Positions 48,116 to 61,800 of a DNA stretch of 64,000 bases are shown here, piece after piece. Source of the DNA: Oncomelania hupensis (Eukaryota > Mollusca > Gastropoda > Littorinimorpha > Pomatiopsidae); contig CM072527.1 in assembly GCA_036898135.1 (NCBI GenBank), forward strand, positions 2,917,873 to 2,981,872, given 5' to 3'. Both the position numbers and the translations under genes were made by a program. The notes beneath the pieces are model-generated. The model did not search any database. It saw only the letters and a list, made by a program, of their open reading frames with translations, and was not told where the DNA came from. Positions within the stretch are counted from its first letter, which is position 1; the number at the start of each line of letters is the position of its first letter.

Positions 48116-51101
48116 CCTCACTTCGCCAACAGACCGCTGAGCAATACAAAATGAATTAGGATTATTTTAGTAATACCCCCACCCCCACCCACCCCCCCAA
48201 AAAATTATAATTTATTTAAAGTATCACAATCTTTTTTAAACATGTTTTTATGTCACTTTTAAAATGAATAAAAATTTGCTATCCCTCAACACCCTTCCTC
48301 CATCCCCCTTCAAATCCCCCACTTCCTCTTACACCCACTGCCGTATCTTGCTGAGTTTGGGCGAAGTTTATTGAGATGTTTATTGGATAGGGTTTGTTTA
48401 CTAGTTTACCAAAGTTTTGAGACTTAAAATTTCATTAATCTGTTCCTCGGAAATGAATCATTGTTGACAACTTGGTGCATTTTTTATTTTTATTTTGACA
48501 CGTTATTTTTATCAGGCAATTCTGGGCTGCTTTCCATGGGTAAGGCATAGTCATAGCCTGTGGCACGCCAAAACCCAACGTACTGAATATTAGTTGTGGT
48601 TTTGAACATTTGCTGGGGGAGCAAACTGGTAGCATGTAAGCTCTTACAATTTATGTCATAATGACGAATAGTTTTAAGCAAATTTGACTATTTTGTGTCA
48701 GATTCATACAAAAGTATGGCAAAGGTGAAATATAATTTAGAAAATAAAAATAGTATTACATGTTTATTAACAATGTAGTGTTGGAATGGTATACCAATAT
48801 TGTGATGAACAGTGTGTGGCAGTCATGTTATGCAGTGTCCCAATACACCCAATATCCTCTTCAACAAAAATTAGCTGAAAAGCTAAACATTTTGTTTTGT
48901 GACGTTCTCTTTGTCTAAAGAAAAACCTAAATAATACTTAATAAAACATACAACTTTGTACTTGAATTTTATTTATCACAAGTTGTCATGCTTTGATGTT
49001 CCATGGTTGGCTTGAGGGCAGCTGCTATATCACTACAAAATATTGGTATGACTCACTGAAAAATTCTGGTAAAGTTCTGCTTGTTTTGCTGTATTATCCC
49101 AATACTAGTGAAAAGAGAAAGGAAAAAAGTGTTAAAATACATCAATAACTTATATTTTAATGAAAAAAAACAATGAATATTATGAGATCCATTTATTAAA
49201 TTAATTCAATTCATGTATTTTATTGCTTGTGATTTAGTCTTCACATACATAATTATTATGAGAAAGGTATGTGTAGCGCTGTTGACTAATTACACAGATT
49301 TTAGTTCAAAATTATGAGAGAAAACATTTTAAACTGCGAATAATACTAAAACAGTGTTCAGTTATGTATGTATGTGTATTTACTCATTCACTCCAAATAA
49401 CAGTGGTGAAGGGGGTAGGAGGGGGGAAGAGTAAATATACATGTCATTGTGGGAGGAGAAGGGAGAGGTGGCATTTTAGTATTTTACTGTGTTATTATCT
49501 GTGCTATTATTTATCTGCATGTTTATACTGTAATGTATGTAAAGACTTAAAAAAAATGTTTAATTATGTGCTATATTTATTTTTATGTATATACTGTAAT
49601 GTCTTCTTTATTTAAAAAAATGTGTGCTTTTTTCTTGTTAACGTGAGCTCACATTTGTAAGTGTGGTGTGAGTGCTTTGGGCAAATTGTCAGTTTGAATT
49701 TGCGCTTTATAAAATACATTATTATTATTATTATTATTAATATTATCATGAGCCATTCTTCAGTAGAAACAAGGTTGTCCGCCATTTGCTCGGTCCATTG
49801 CTCCGAATTTCATTTTTTTTAATTCAAACACACTTTTTGCCTAATCTGAATATTAATTTTACTTTGCATATACAATATCTGTTTGTTTATAATTTAATGT
49901 CATTTATAATTTAATGTCTTTCAGAAATGTATTCCTTTTTTGTAAAACGCATGTGAGTGTGAATGCGTGTGAGAGCTTAGAGCAAAGTATCAGTTTTAAT
50001 AAATTATTAATTTTATTATTACACATTATCGGAAAGAGCTGTATAGTAATATTGACTGATTACACAGATTTTCTTATAAACTTTTTTGTTTCTTTTACAT
50101 TTAAGCAAATAATACTAAAACAATGTACAGATATGTATATGTGCGTATTTTCTCATTCGCTCTACATAACGGAAGTGGGGCAAAAGTACGTAAATGTAAT
50201 AAATATAATAAATATACGTATAAGTGGATAGTAGATGTTGCATCGTGTTATTATTTGTTATGCCAACACTTCTATCAACTTCTTTATTTATTTTATTTTT
50301 TTTACTATCTCTCTCTCTTTCTCTTTCTCTCTCTCTCCTCTCTCTCCATGTTGTCCTTTTTTGTATTAATACTCTCTCTTTTCTTCTAACTGTTGTGATT
50401 ACCTAGCTTGCATTCACCATATCAACTGGAAACTGCACACAACCAACACGATTTGATCGTTTACATCATATCTTCCGCACCTTTCAAATCATTCTATAAT
50501 CATTATGAATAATAATACATAGAATTATATAGCGCACATATCTCACACACACAAAAAAAAGAATGATTCAATGTGATAAATAACATGTAAGGTGCTGGGA
50601 ACATTCCAAATGAATAAGTAAATAGTTGAATAAAGCAAAACACACAAATACAACAGACTTTCCCACAATCTACTGTCAGAGGAAATGGTTCTAGAGGTGG
50701 TGGGGATTAATTAAACACAAACAAGTCTCAAAGGGAATGAACAGCAACTGATAGCTCGTTTATAACACGGCTGAATTAATACTTAGTGGATGATCTTGCC
50801 ACCCATGTACAGCCTACATAGATCTAGGTTTCAACTGCGACTGTGTAGTGCAGTGGGCTATTTTTCATTCATCGTCGTCATTTTTATTCAAGCTCTAAAT
50901 TAGCAGCATCAGTGACAGTGGTGTTTGCACGTATGCTACATTTTAATCTTTCTCTTGTTATGAAGCACTTCAAAGAAAAAAACAAATCTTTGCATGTATC
51001 CCGAAAGCGAAAGTGAACGCACAACCAACAGAAGTTGACAGTTCATGCTAAAACCGAAACCGGTTATTACCGAGTTGATAGTTTCGGTAAGAGAATCCAA
51101 C
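48116..51101. other. Right half of the 9.3-kb element, no gene recognised
   Basis: AT-rich with two retroposon-like ends: 49650-49740 (AGTTTGAATTTGCGCTTTATAAA + ATT tract) and about 49945-50025 (AGAGCTTAGAGCAAAGTATCAG). (CT)n patch at 50311-50346. Two similar segments, about 49320-49500 and 50100-50280, share TACTCATTC(A/G)CTC(C/T)A(A/C)ATAAC and flanking A/T, suggesting an old duplication. Confidence 0.4.
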
Positions 51102-51393
51102 TTCCGTGAAGTGATTGCAGAAAAGGTCGATTTTTTGGACAATTTTACCGAAATTGAACGGGTTTGAAAATAGACAGAGCATAGTTCTTATTTTGTTTGT
51201 TTGCGTGAATCACTGCTGAAATGAATGAGTTGCCTTCTGTGGGGATACACTTTGTAGTTTGTTCGTATAGATTTGAAAACTGCGATGACCCGCCAGTTCC
51301 GCTGGCTTTTGTTTGGTACCTTGTTTTATAGATAACCAAAGGGAGACGCGTCACAGGCATAGGCGCTCGCGTGTCCTGATACAAGCGCCTGTG
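51102..51393 (-). repeat. Right terminal inverted repeat of the 9.3-kb element
   Basis: Inverse of 42050-42340, with about 20 substitutions and a few small changes around GTATCCCCACAGAAGG versus TTCTTCCCAAAGAAGG. Confidence 0.85.
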
Positions 51394-52254
51394 TGCTGAA
51401 CGGTATCAGGAAGATTGGTGGAATCGACAAGGTGGACATCACCAAGGAGCTGCTATTATCAGCATCTTCTGTAAGGAGAAAGTATCACGACTACCTTGAT
51501 CAACAAAAGAAAGACCAGGAACAGGCACAAGCAGCAAAGAAGAGGAAGGCACGGGAAGACTTGCTGATTTAAGAGAGGAAAAAAAAGGAAGAATGGAGAA
51601 GGATGCTCAGCACCTCAGACAAGCTTGCTGAACAAGCAGATAGAGGAAGGGTGCGCTGAGACTCTTGACTCAGTCAAATGCGCTGAGGAGCAAATCCAAG
51701 GAAATAAAGATTCAGTTGGAGAAGATTTCCCGTCAGATTAAGAGATGGAAAAACTGAAATAACTGAAAACTCATTCATCTGTATAAAGTGTTAGCCGGTG
51801 GTGGTACCTCTTTCTGACTTTTTACAGTTCTCTAACTTGTGTCTAAGCCAGGACAACAGGCTTCACAATTATTGTTTAAATGGGTATAGACTCTGTAATA
51901 TGCATCTTCATTATAACTGCAACTTCATCGACATGCAATATTTATGTGTGTAGATTTCATAATTAATATCAACATCAGTATCACCATCAGATTTATGACT
52001 GCAAACAATTTATGGATATCACTGGGTAAAAGATTTTATCCTTTATTTTGACTACTTGTCAATTCTTACGTACGTTTATAATTTTTCAAAACTCCTTGAA
52101 TTTTTGGAAAAACTCCTTGAAATCTCCTTGAAAACTCCTTGAATTTTGTACAACAATTTGAGTATGAACCCTGATTAATGTTGACACTTTTTCATGAGAC
52201 TAGGTAGGGTTCTAATACCTCAACAGTTTGAGAGTGGTGTGAGCGCTTCATAGC

Positions 52255-53812
52255 CAGGGTTCATACTCAAATTGTTGTAAAAAATTCAAGGAGTTTTCAA
52301 GGAGATTTCAAGGAGTTTTTCCAAAAATTCAAGGAGTTTTGAAAAATTATAAACATACGTAAGAATTGACAAGTAGTCAAAATAAAGGATAAAATCTTTT
52401 ACCCAGTGATATCCATAAATTGTTTGCAGTCATGAATCTGATGGTGATACTGATGTTGATATTAATTATGAAATCTACACACATAAATATTGCATGTCGA
52501 TGAAGTTGCAGTTATAATGAAGATGCAGATTACTGAGTCTATACCCATTTGAACAATAATTGTGAAGCCTGTTGTCCTTAGACACAAGTTAGAGAACTGT
52601 AAAAAGTCAGAAAGAGGTACCACCACCGGCTAATACACTTTATACAGATGAATGAGTTTTCAGTTATTTCAGTTTTTCCATCTCTTAATCTGACGGGAAA
52701 TCTTCTCCAACTGGATCTTTATTTCCTTGGATTTGCTCCTCAGCGCATTTGACTGAGTCAAGAGTCTCAGCGCACCCTTCCTCTATCTGCTTGTTCAGCA
52801 AGCTTGTCTGCCTCTGGAGTCAGGTGCTGAGCATCCTTCTCCATTCTTCCTTTTTTTCTTCTCTTAAATCAGCAACAGTCTTCCTGTGCCTTCCTCTTCT
52901 TTGCCGCTTGTGCCTGTTCCTGGTCTTTCTTTTGTTGATCAAGGTAGTCGTGATACTTTCTCCTTACAGAAGATGCTGTTAATAGCAGCTCCTTGGTGAT
53001 GTCCACCTTGTCGATTCCACCAATCTTCCTGATACCGTTCAGCACTTGTCGGCGAGCAACCAAGGACTGCTGGAAGAAATTTTCAGTGCTGGTCTCTTTG
53101 TTGATTGAGAATCCTCTCTCCACATTTGCTTTTCCATGGGACAAAAGTAACAGCTGCCTCACAACAGCCCAAAGATCTTGAGGGCCCGATCTTGATAGTC
53201 CTTTGTTGCTTTCATGTGTGTGCTGAACAGCTGGTCCAACACATCACTTTCACGTCGATAATTTTCTGGCAGACGCGGCAGAAACATGCATGCTTGTTCT
53301 TTTTCTTTTCAAGCAGCCACCCTGCATATTCAGATTTCGATAACCACAAAAGATTCAACACACAATCGCCTCCAGGCATTTTTATCCCTTCAGTAATCAA
53401 ATATGCTCGGTGTCGCGGTCCTTTTCGCTGTTTTCGTACTTTCTGTATGAGCGGAAGAACGAATGTACCGAGAACTGCGCATGCGCGACATCAAGAAAAT
53501 GAACAATTTGCAGTGGAGGTTACTTCCCTTATCATTAGCAGACGACAAAAGTTACGATCGTCGAACGAATCGTCGAACAACACAAATAATATTATAATTT
53601 TTGTTTTATTTTTTATTTTTCAATGGCTTTTTTTTAAAACTTGACAATAAAATCTCTAGGTCAAGCAATGGATAGATACACTGGTTGAAATTTCAAGGAG
53701 TTTTCAAGGAGCTGAGGCAATTTGGCTATTTTCAAGGAGATTCAAGGGCCCTTGAACAAGACATGGAAAATTCAAGGAGATTCAAGGAGGTTCAAGGAGC
53801 GTACGAACCCTG
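52255..53812 (-). mobile_element. hAT-like non-autonomous element, copy 2 (uninterrupted), 1,558 bp
   Basis: Inverse orientation of copy 1: CAGGGTTCATACTCAAATTG on the left and ...AAGGAGCGTACGAACCCTG on the right. Flanks ATAGC (52250-52254) and CTAGC (53813-53817) agree at four of five bases. On the minus strand it carries the same BED-finger start (PGGDCVLNLLWLSKSEYAGW) and the region LLLSHGKANVERGFSINKET running without interruption into VLNGIRKIGGIDKVDITKEL. Both copies lack the catalytic core, so they descend from one deletion derivative. This copy documents the empty site of the 9.3-kb insertion. Confidence 0.88.
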
Positions 53813-55140
53813 CTAGCAATAATTGTAATTAAGGCTTTAATTAATATTTTGCATTACAGAATCAAGTTCGACCTCTGACGTCATCATGAAATGTTTATCA
53901 AAGAGAATGCAGCTGCTGTCTAACTGAAAGGTACCGAAATTAATTAACGGCGGTTCTGCATAATGTAAAATCCTTGCTTAGGGTAAGCATTAAAATCAAT
54001 AAAGCCTGTAGGTCAATCGTCACGAATGACTGACTTTGCACAGCGGTCGGCTGAGGTCAGTGTAGCAACAACACATGCCAAGAGTTGTCGTCCGTGATGA
54101 CGAATAGAGTTATCCCAAAGTGTGTCCACAGAACAGCAGTATGAAATTACGCGCTATTTCTCAGCGAAAACTTATCAGAAATAAATAATTTTAACCAATA
54201 ATTATTAATGAAAGCCTGTAGCTTCGGGGTTTTTGCAAAAGGAGACGTCCGCGTTCTGGTAGCTGAAATGGCAAGTGAAAAAGCGGGTTTTATCGTGATA
54301 ATTGTTATTAAATAATAAGACCCCTCGCTAAAACTTTGTGTACAGATAAATGAATGCACTATTTCCATGTCAAAGCCAAAAACATTTTGAAATTCGACCG
54401 TAAAATACTTGAAAAAGTGGTTTTTAGTTCCTGCACGTAGCATCAACACATGCCAAGAGTTGTCGTCCGTGATGACAAATAGAGTTATCCCTCAGTGATA
54501 GGCCTAATAACTCTGAATGATAGGCCTATTGTATGCTTACACACTTCAAAACATGGCTACTACATTACGGTCAGTGCTTCAAAATACAAATAATTTCTCA
54601 TGCATGATACATTAAGTTTGAGTTTTTTTTTATTTGTTTACAAAGATCACATCGAGGACTAACTTATTAAAGCGTTAAATTAACATTCTGTCCAATATAT
54701 AAGCAGGCCATCGGCCGGTCACCTAAAATGGAAAAAGATCTGAAACTGTTGATTCGGCGTTTTTCCTTTAATGGCTATAAAAAAAAAAGTTTTCGACTTA
54801 TGTTAAAAAATGAATTTGTTTTGCAATATACATGTTATCCTGTATTAAAGTTAGGCAAAAAAAAATTTTTTTTTTGGTTTTGAAAAAATGATGTGTTGTT
54901 GCTAGTCAGTGCCAATGGTGCCAGCCAACAGCAGACGACATTTTCGGTACTGATCTGGAAACTGGTGGAAATTTCAGTATTAAACGTTGAAACATAATTT
55001 TGGGAAGAATATTAAATCTCCCGCTTTTTGTAACTTCTAGCAAAGAACTGTAGTACGGTATGTGAACACTTAGATTACGAAATATATACTTATAAGTTTT
55101 GTTGGCACTCGATCTTTGAAGCACTTGCCATTTTAGAATC
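53813..55140. other. Intergenic, with a 50-bp direct repeat
   Basis: ACACATGCCAAGAGTTGTCG followed by TCCGTGATGACGAATAGAGTTATCCC occurs at 54071-54116 and again (one substitution) at 54447-54492, about 376 bp apart. No coding frame of note. The direct repeat could bound an insertion or be an old duplication. Confidence 0.6.
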
Positions 55141-55236
55141 ACGCATGCGCAGTTGCGGTTCCTGTTAAATTGTTGCTGGTTGGGTCCGTGCTTCACAGCT
55201 CCTTATTTTACGTTATTTATTCCGTCCACATTCAAG
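55140..55236 (+). promoter_or_regulatory. Candidate 5' untranslated exon / promoter of the NEK gene
   Basis: CACGCATGCGCAGTTGCG is an NRF1-like palindromic GCGCATGCGC-type site, common in metazoan promoters. A splice donor AAG|GTGAGG lies at 55236/55237, and the coding exon begins after an acceptor at 55873, so a short leader exon ending at 55236 would fit. No transcript evidence. Confidence 0.35.
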
Positions 55237-55876
55237 GTGAGGTTTAATTTCGGATACCTTATCATATAACGTAGCCACCGCAAGAGTTTGGAAGCTTTTG
55301 AATCTTGGCAACAACACAAAATGTTGCAAAATCGTCAATTTTAAGTCGTGTCGGCAATGTCAACAAACATGGTGGACTGGGACTTTTGTCTTCATTTGTA
55401 CTACGTTTCTACTTTAGGAATTTAGGTTTTCCGAAATTTCCAGATAACCATACTGTTTTTTATAGAATTGACTGATTTAGCTTTTGTCCTAAAAAAAAAT
55501 TTTGATTGGTATATGGTCCAGTCTAGGCTCTTGTAAACTCAACAGCAATACTCATAAATTACATTTCACCTGTTTCAGTATTTGTTCTCTGCAGTACAGT
55601 GGTTACTATGCCTTAAATTTTTTAATTAAATATTAACAACTGAAAATCATAACATTTTTAGTTAAATATTAACAACTGAAATTAAAAGCAGGCCACTCTT
55701 TTTATGGTCTTTATGATAATATATAAAATATGTTAAACTGCATGGTGGAAGTAGAACAATGATTCTCATAGAGATTATTGGTAGTGTGTTTGTCTTCTCA
55801 GTATTTTTATATTTTACATTTGTCTTGTCTGGCAAATACCAGTAGCTTAATTTATTTCATCATTTCATTTCAGAAG

Positions 55877-58800
55877 ATGGCTGAAGAAGAAATGGACTTC
55901 GATCAAGGGGCCAGTGCTTCAGATGACAGCATCTACAGTAGTTTGAATAATTACGTTATTGACAAAAAGATAGGCAAAGGCCAGTTTTCAGAAGTGTACA
56001 GAGCAAGATGCCGACACAACAACAGCACAGTAGCTCTCAAGAAGGTTCAGGTATGTACAAGAACTAATGTTGGAATTCTATAGACTAGTATACTATAGCA
56101 ATAGTATTGTTCATTGTTGGTACTCTGTTGATTCATTTGCTGCTGTAAAACTATCACATATTCTGACTGTGGCTGGCCAATCCAATAAAAAAAAAGTCAT
56201 GTACTTCATGTATTTTAACATATTTCCAACTTCTGGAACATTCTCATAGAGTTTCAGATTTATGCACTGTATGTGCCATGAACATGCGTGTGGAATTTTT
56301 TTTGTATGTACCATATAATAAGTGGATATTCATTCATGTTTTCATATTTTATTTATAATTCAAATTTTAAATTTAATGCATTAAATTGGACTTTTAACGT
56401 CCACACGACGATATACTGGGAAAACCATCTCATGGAAGAAGAGGGGACCAAAGTCAACACTGAACTATTATTCTGCTAAGATGGACAGTGAAAACATTAC
56501 TTTTATCTTGCCCAACACAAGATTGAACCTGGGTTATCAGTGTCACTACTGAATTTAAATGTTAAAAGATTTTTTTACAAAACTGTATAAACTGTTATTT
56601 GTTTACTGTAAAGTTTTATCACTGAGTAAAGCAGGTTTTTCATGTTGATTATTTATTTGTAATTGTATAATCTATAGATCTGAATTGTGTTTATGGTCTT
56701 TCAGCATTTGATATATAATTTTCTTTAATGTTATCTTGAAGATTTTTGAGATGATGGATGCCAAAGCCAGACAGGACTGTATTAAGGAGATAGACTTGCT
56801 GAAGGTAGGTGCCACAATTCTGTTTTTTGCTGTTGTACTTGTAGATTTTGTAATGTGTTAAAGAGAAGTTTTTTTTTTTTAATTTCTTTTTTATCATGTT
56901 TCTTGTGGTACTCCTTGTTATACAATATTTTTAAGGTTTTTGTACTGGGGTCTTTATTCTGTTTACATTTGTTAGCATACAGAGTAGCTGAGGCCGGATA
57001 GGCCTTTCTCTTGTTTCAGCAAATAGGCCAGAAGATGTAATGAGTTGAGGCAGACGAGCTATCCCCTTCTTTTCTCTCTTTTAGAAGGAGAGAGAAGATA
57101 GAAGGTGCTGATGCAGTCACATGACTAACTTCAAGAAAACTTGGTTTTGAGTGGGTAGACCCTTCTTACCAATTGCTAAAACGAGAGAGAGAGGGGGGTC
57201 TTGTTTAATCTTGGCTACGCTATATGATGTGATGGGTGACGTGGCCAAATTCACCCTGTTTTTAACTGTGTTACTTTTTTAATGAGCTATATTTCTTTGC
57301 TGAAATCTTAATGAAAAGAACAGTGTGCAAGGTGTGTTTATTAAATGCAGTTTTGCAAACTTGGCACTGAGATAAAGGAGGTCCATGATGCCTATCTCAC
57401 CTACAATACCAAGGTTGTGGACAAATTTGACCTTATTTTTAATGGTATTACTGTACTTCACATTTTCAACTGAACAATGTAATTGCAAGGTGTGTAGTTA
57501 TGACTGTAAGTAGTGTCCTGAGATAAAGGGATTCCAGGGAGTCTATAGTACTATTAGTAGAAAGGTTTGCAGACAAAATTCACCTTATTTTTCATGGTAT
57601 TCGCACTTTCTCTGTATGAGCTTTTAGCCTTTACTCCTTTGTCAGATTCTGAGATGAGTGTAGCAGCAAGGTGTGTGTAAGTTTAGGTAGTTGTTGCATT
57701 ATCAATGTCATAGAGCTATTTGATGGCAGCACCAGTCATGAGCATCTCCAGTAGTCAGCACTCCTTAATTGGTTGTTATTCAGGGTGGAGAATTTTCCGC
57801 GAATCCGCGGATTTCCGCGGAAGGCATTTTCCGCGGAAGGCATTTGCATTTCCGAGAAAAAAATATTGAGTTCCGAGTGTGAGAAGCTGAGGGGCTACCC
57901 TTTACTGGGCATAACGGCCAAAAGCGGCCGAAGGTCTAAACAGGCAAAACGTCCAAAAGCGTCCGTATCAACCATGTGGTTATATTCTCGCGTTGTTTGA
58001 AAGATTGCGAGACTTCCGGCAATTGACTTCCGGTTTATTCTGTTGTGAAAACATTCGACTGCATTTCCACAAGTTTTCTCTGTGATGCCTTCGTTTTTTC
58101 GATTTTTTTAAAAATTTTCTTGTGTGTGTGCCTAAAAGGGATGGTTTGGATTCTTCGACTGATGAAGGGGAGTTTACAGGCTTCCATTTATCAGACATTA
58201 AAGTGAGAGAAATGGACTTGGAGTCGGAGGAAGAGATCGGTACTGACATTAGACAATTAGTGTCAGTAGTGTGCATGCATACGATCTTTCAGACTGGCAT
58301 GAAAGTGAAGAAGAGGGGGGCTTGTTTGGACTTTTTAAAACTTTTTTTTTTTATACACATGGAGTAATAAAAAACAAGACATGACTAGAGAAGTATAAAA
58401 GGTACATAATCAAAATAGAATTTATTTCTGTTCATTTTGCATTTTATTTCATTTAAATCTATACACTAGTCACCAATACCTAAGATGTGGTGTTTTTACT
58501 AACGTACCCCTAAATATCTCTAAAATTATAAAAATTCTTGCCTGTTTACAGCTAAAAAATAGACAAACGTGTGCCCAGTAAAATTGGAAATGTAGAGTTT
58601 GTGTATAACAGTGGTGGACCTCAAACTTTGTTAGGCCTACAAATCAAGATTCTTAACTTTTTTGAAAGACATGTGCATAAAACATTCTTTTTTTTTTGTT
58701 TGTTTCTATTCATGTTTGCTTTTTGCTTTTTGCTTTCAGGAGAGGCCCTAAATTACTTTCAAAATTGCATAAATTCATTTTCTTTCAGGGGGCGAATACC

Positions 58801-61800
58801 GGGGCTTGGCCCCTGGGCCCCGGCCAAATTTAAGAGATTTCTTGATTCAGTTGTTCTCCACCCTGGTTATTGTTTTTTGCTCCCACCACCACCCAGCACA
58901 CATCAGCCTGTGTACTCAATAAATGCACACATGTATTAACGAGGCATTAAAAGATATTCAATGGGCGTAACAGGATGATAACAATGAACAGGTGAAAACA
59001 CCTAATGGTACTAGTGCACTTATAAAGTCTTATTACTGTAAGTTTTGTAATTTGAAGTCAAAAAAGCAGTGTGCATCACCAGATAAATAACAGTGCCTGT
59101 GTACTTATTGTTATTGAGAGCGCATAACAGCAGCAAGGTGTGCTTATTACAATTAGTTGTTATGAATACACACAAAATAAATGGAGTGTGCATTACTCTG
59201 TGTAGCGTACAGAATATAAACGTACAAGAATTATTACCTGTAGTAAAATAACAATAAACAAACAGCAGCATTTTATTCAACTATAAACTTTGCAATGCAA
59301 CGTAATGATCCGTGAAACCGTTGTCTGTTGAAGCAACTGAACCACCCTAATGTGATCAAGTATCTGGCGTCCTTCATAGAAAATAACGAGTTGAATATCG
59401 TCTTGGAGCTGGCTGATGCTGGAGACTTGCAGCGTATGATACGGGTGAGTTGGTTTTGTTGTTGTTGTTGCTGCTGTTGCAATTTTTCGTGCTGTTCTTT
59501 ATTCTTACGCTCAGCACAACTAAAGCATGCATGCTATGATACTCTAAAGTGAATAAGCTTTGTTTAAGTGTACTTTACCATTGTCATTGCCATTATCTTT
59601 CAGTTAATAATTGTTGTTAAATCGGAAATGACATTTCTGTAAAATGTGTGTTGATTCCATGATTGTCTTCAACTAAATTTCCTTTGAATTGCAGCCTATA
59701 ATTTTTAAGTTTCCGTAGACCACCAGTTTTTTTGTTGCTGTGTTGTTGATTATGCAGTTCCCTCGGACATGATTATCAGACCTGGGTTTATATGCTCGCC
59801 TAAAGAAGTAAGGGCACTGAGCTGACTGAGTTTATGAATCATAATTATCGGTGCTCTAGTCTCGCATTGTAAACAGCTCAAAACTGCTGTTGGTATGTTA
59901 AGCCGACATTCTCTCTCTCATTCTCTCTGTTCACTTTGCCCAACCGTCCATTGTTTAGATGCCATTTTTCCACTTTGCTAAGGATAAGTATGTGTTTACT
60001 TCCCAAGTTAATAACCGAGAATGAGGATATGAATGTAGGGTTTTGATATTTGATGTTCCAGCACTTCAAAAAGCAGTATCGACTGATCCCAGAGAAAACC
60101 ATATGGAAGTATTTTGTCCAGATTTGCAGCGCCCTGGCACACATGCACTCCAAACGCATTATGCACAGAGGTGAGTGAGTGGCTTATCCATCATGATATT
60201 TGTTTCAGTGTCGGTGTTAGAACCAGAAGAGGAATGCTTTGTTGTCCCCATAAAAGTAATGTTAAATAATGCATTGTGTTTGCTCGACAGATATCAAGCC
60301 AGCGAACGTGTTCATCACAGCAGCTGGTGTTGTCAAACTTGGAGATTTGGGTCTAGGCCGGTTCTTCAGTTCTAAAACCACAGCTGCGCATTCTTTAGGT
60401 ATGCCTGATCTCTGGAGTCATTTGATATTGATGAGATGGTGGAGGTATTACGTTTCTGACTTGGTGAGATGATTATGATGGTAGTGATGGTAAATTTTTA
60501 AATGGGTGAGAATTGATTGGTAGTGATGGTAATTTTTAAATTGATGAGAATGACTTGTGAAGGTGGAGATGGTATGTTTATAAATTGGTGAAATTATTGT
60601 GAAGGTAGTGATGGTACATTTTCTAAATTGACGAGAATGATTTGTGATGGTTTTGATTGTGTATTTCTTTAGTAAGCATCTTTTGATTATAAATAATGAA
60701 GTTGAAATAATGAAGAATAATAATATGGTGCTAACTCTCAACGCAACTTCACTGGACCATATTATACAATACAATGTGATTGAAAAATTTTCAAGATTTT
60801 TAAAACATTTGTTTACAAGCATTGTGTTAGTATCCTTCGTTCATGGTTGAAAGGGTCAAAGCGCGTGTTTCATGTTTTTGTTTATGTGTTTGTTTTTGTC
60901 CATGCATGTGTAACTGTTAATTACATTTACTGTTCTCACATTCATTTTGTAGAAGAAGAAACACAAAAATTCATGGTGGCATTAAGTATAACCAGCTTTT
61001 GTCCTGGAAACAAAAATGAGCAGCACCAATGGCGTTTACTTTACTTGATTATTGTTCAGTTGTTATTTGTTGGTCTCCACAGTGGGAACTCCGTACTACA
61101 TGTCCCCAGAACGAATTCATGAAAACGGCTACAATTTCAAGTCAGATATCTGGTCATTGGGCTGTCTACTATATGAGGTAATGTTTGGCTTTAGCAGAAA
61201 TGCCTACTGTTATTGTACAACCATATTTAGTACGGAAAGTCAATAAAATAAAAACAGAACGTTCCAGAAATAGAATTCTATTCGCCATCAGAGTTCCCTT
61301 TTCTTGACACCTGTGTTCGTGTTGACCAATAGTTTGTGTAATGGTCTGTCGAATTTCATCCTTGAGGAACGCCGATTGTTGTTGAGTTCTGAACCAGTTC
61401 CCGATGTTGCTGTTGTGGAGGACTGTACTGGTAGCCTTGTCATACAGGCTTTTGATGACTTCAATATGTTAGGGCTGATGTTGTACACTCTCATGGTTGC
61501 CTATAAAGCTGCATGCCAGACTCGGTCAAAGGCTTTCTTGAAGTCTACGAACACATGATACAGATGTTGTTGGTGCTGTAGGTATTTCTTGCAGATTATT
61601 CTGAGTTTGAAAATCTGTTAAGTGGTACTTCTCCCTGCCCTGAATCCTGCTTGTTCTTTGGCTGTGATTTGTTCAGGTTGGGGGTTTCAACCTGTTGAGT
61701 ATTATTTTTAGGAGGACCTTGCTGGGATGGCTGATGAGGCTGATGGTGCGGTAATTTTCACACTCCTGAAGGTTACTCTTTTTGGGAAGTGATGTCATGC

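Noticed and set aside
61304..61558. Plus-strand frame of 84 codons in NEK intron 6, and others to 62731
   Set aside because: Antisense of the decayed RTE-type LINE.
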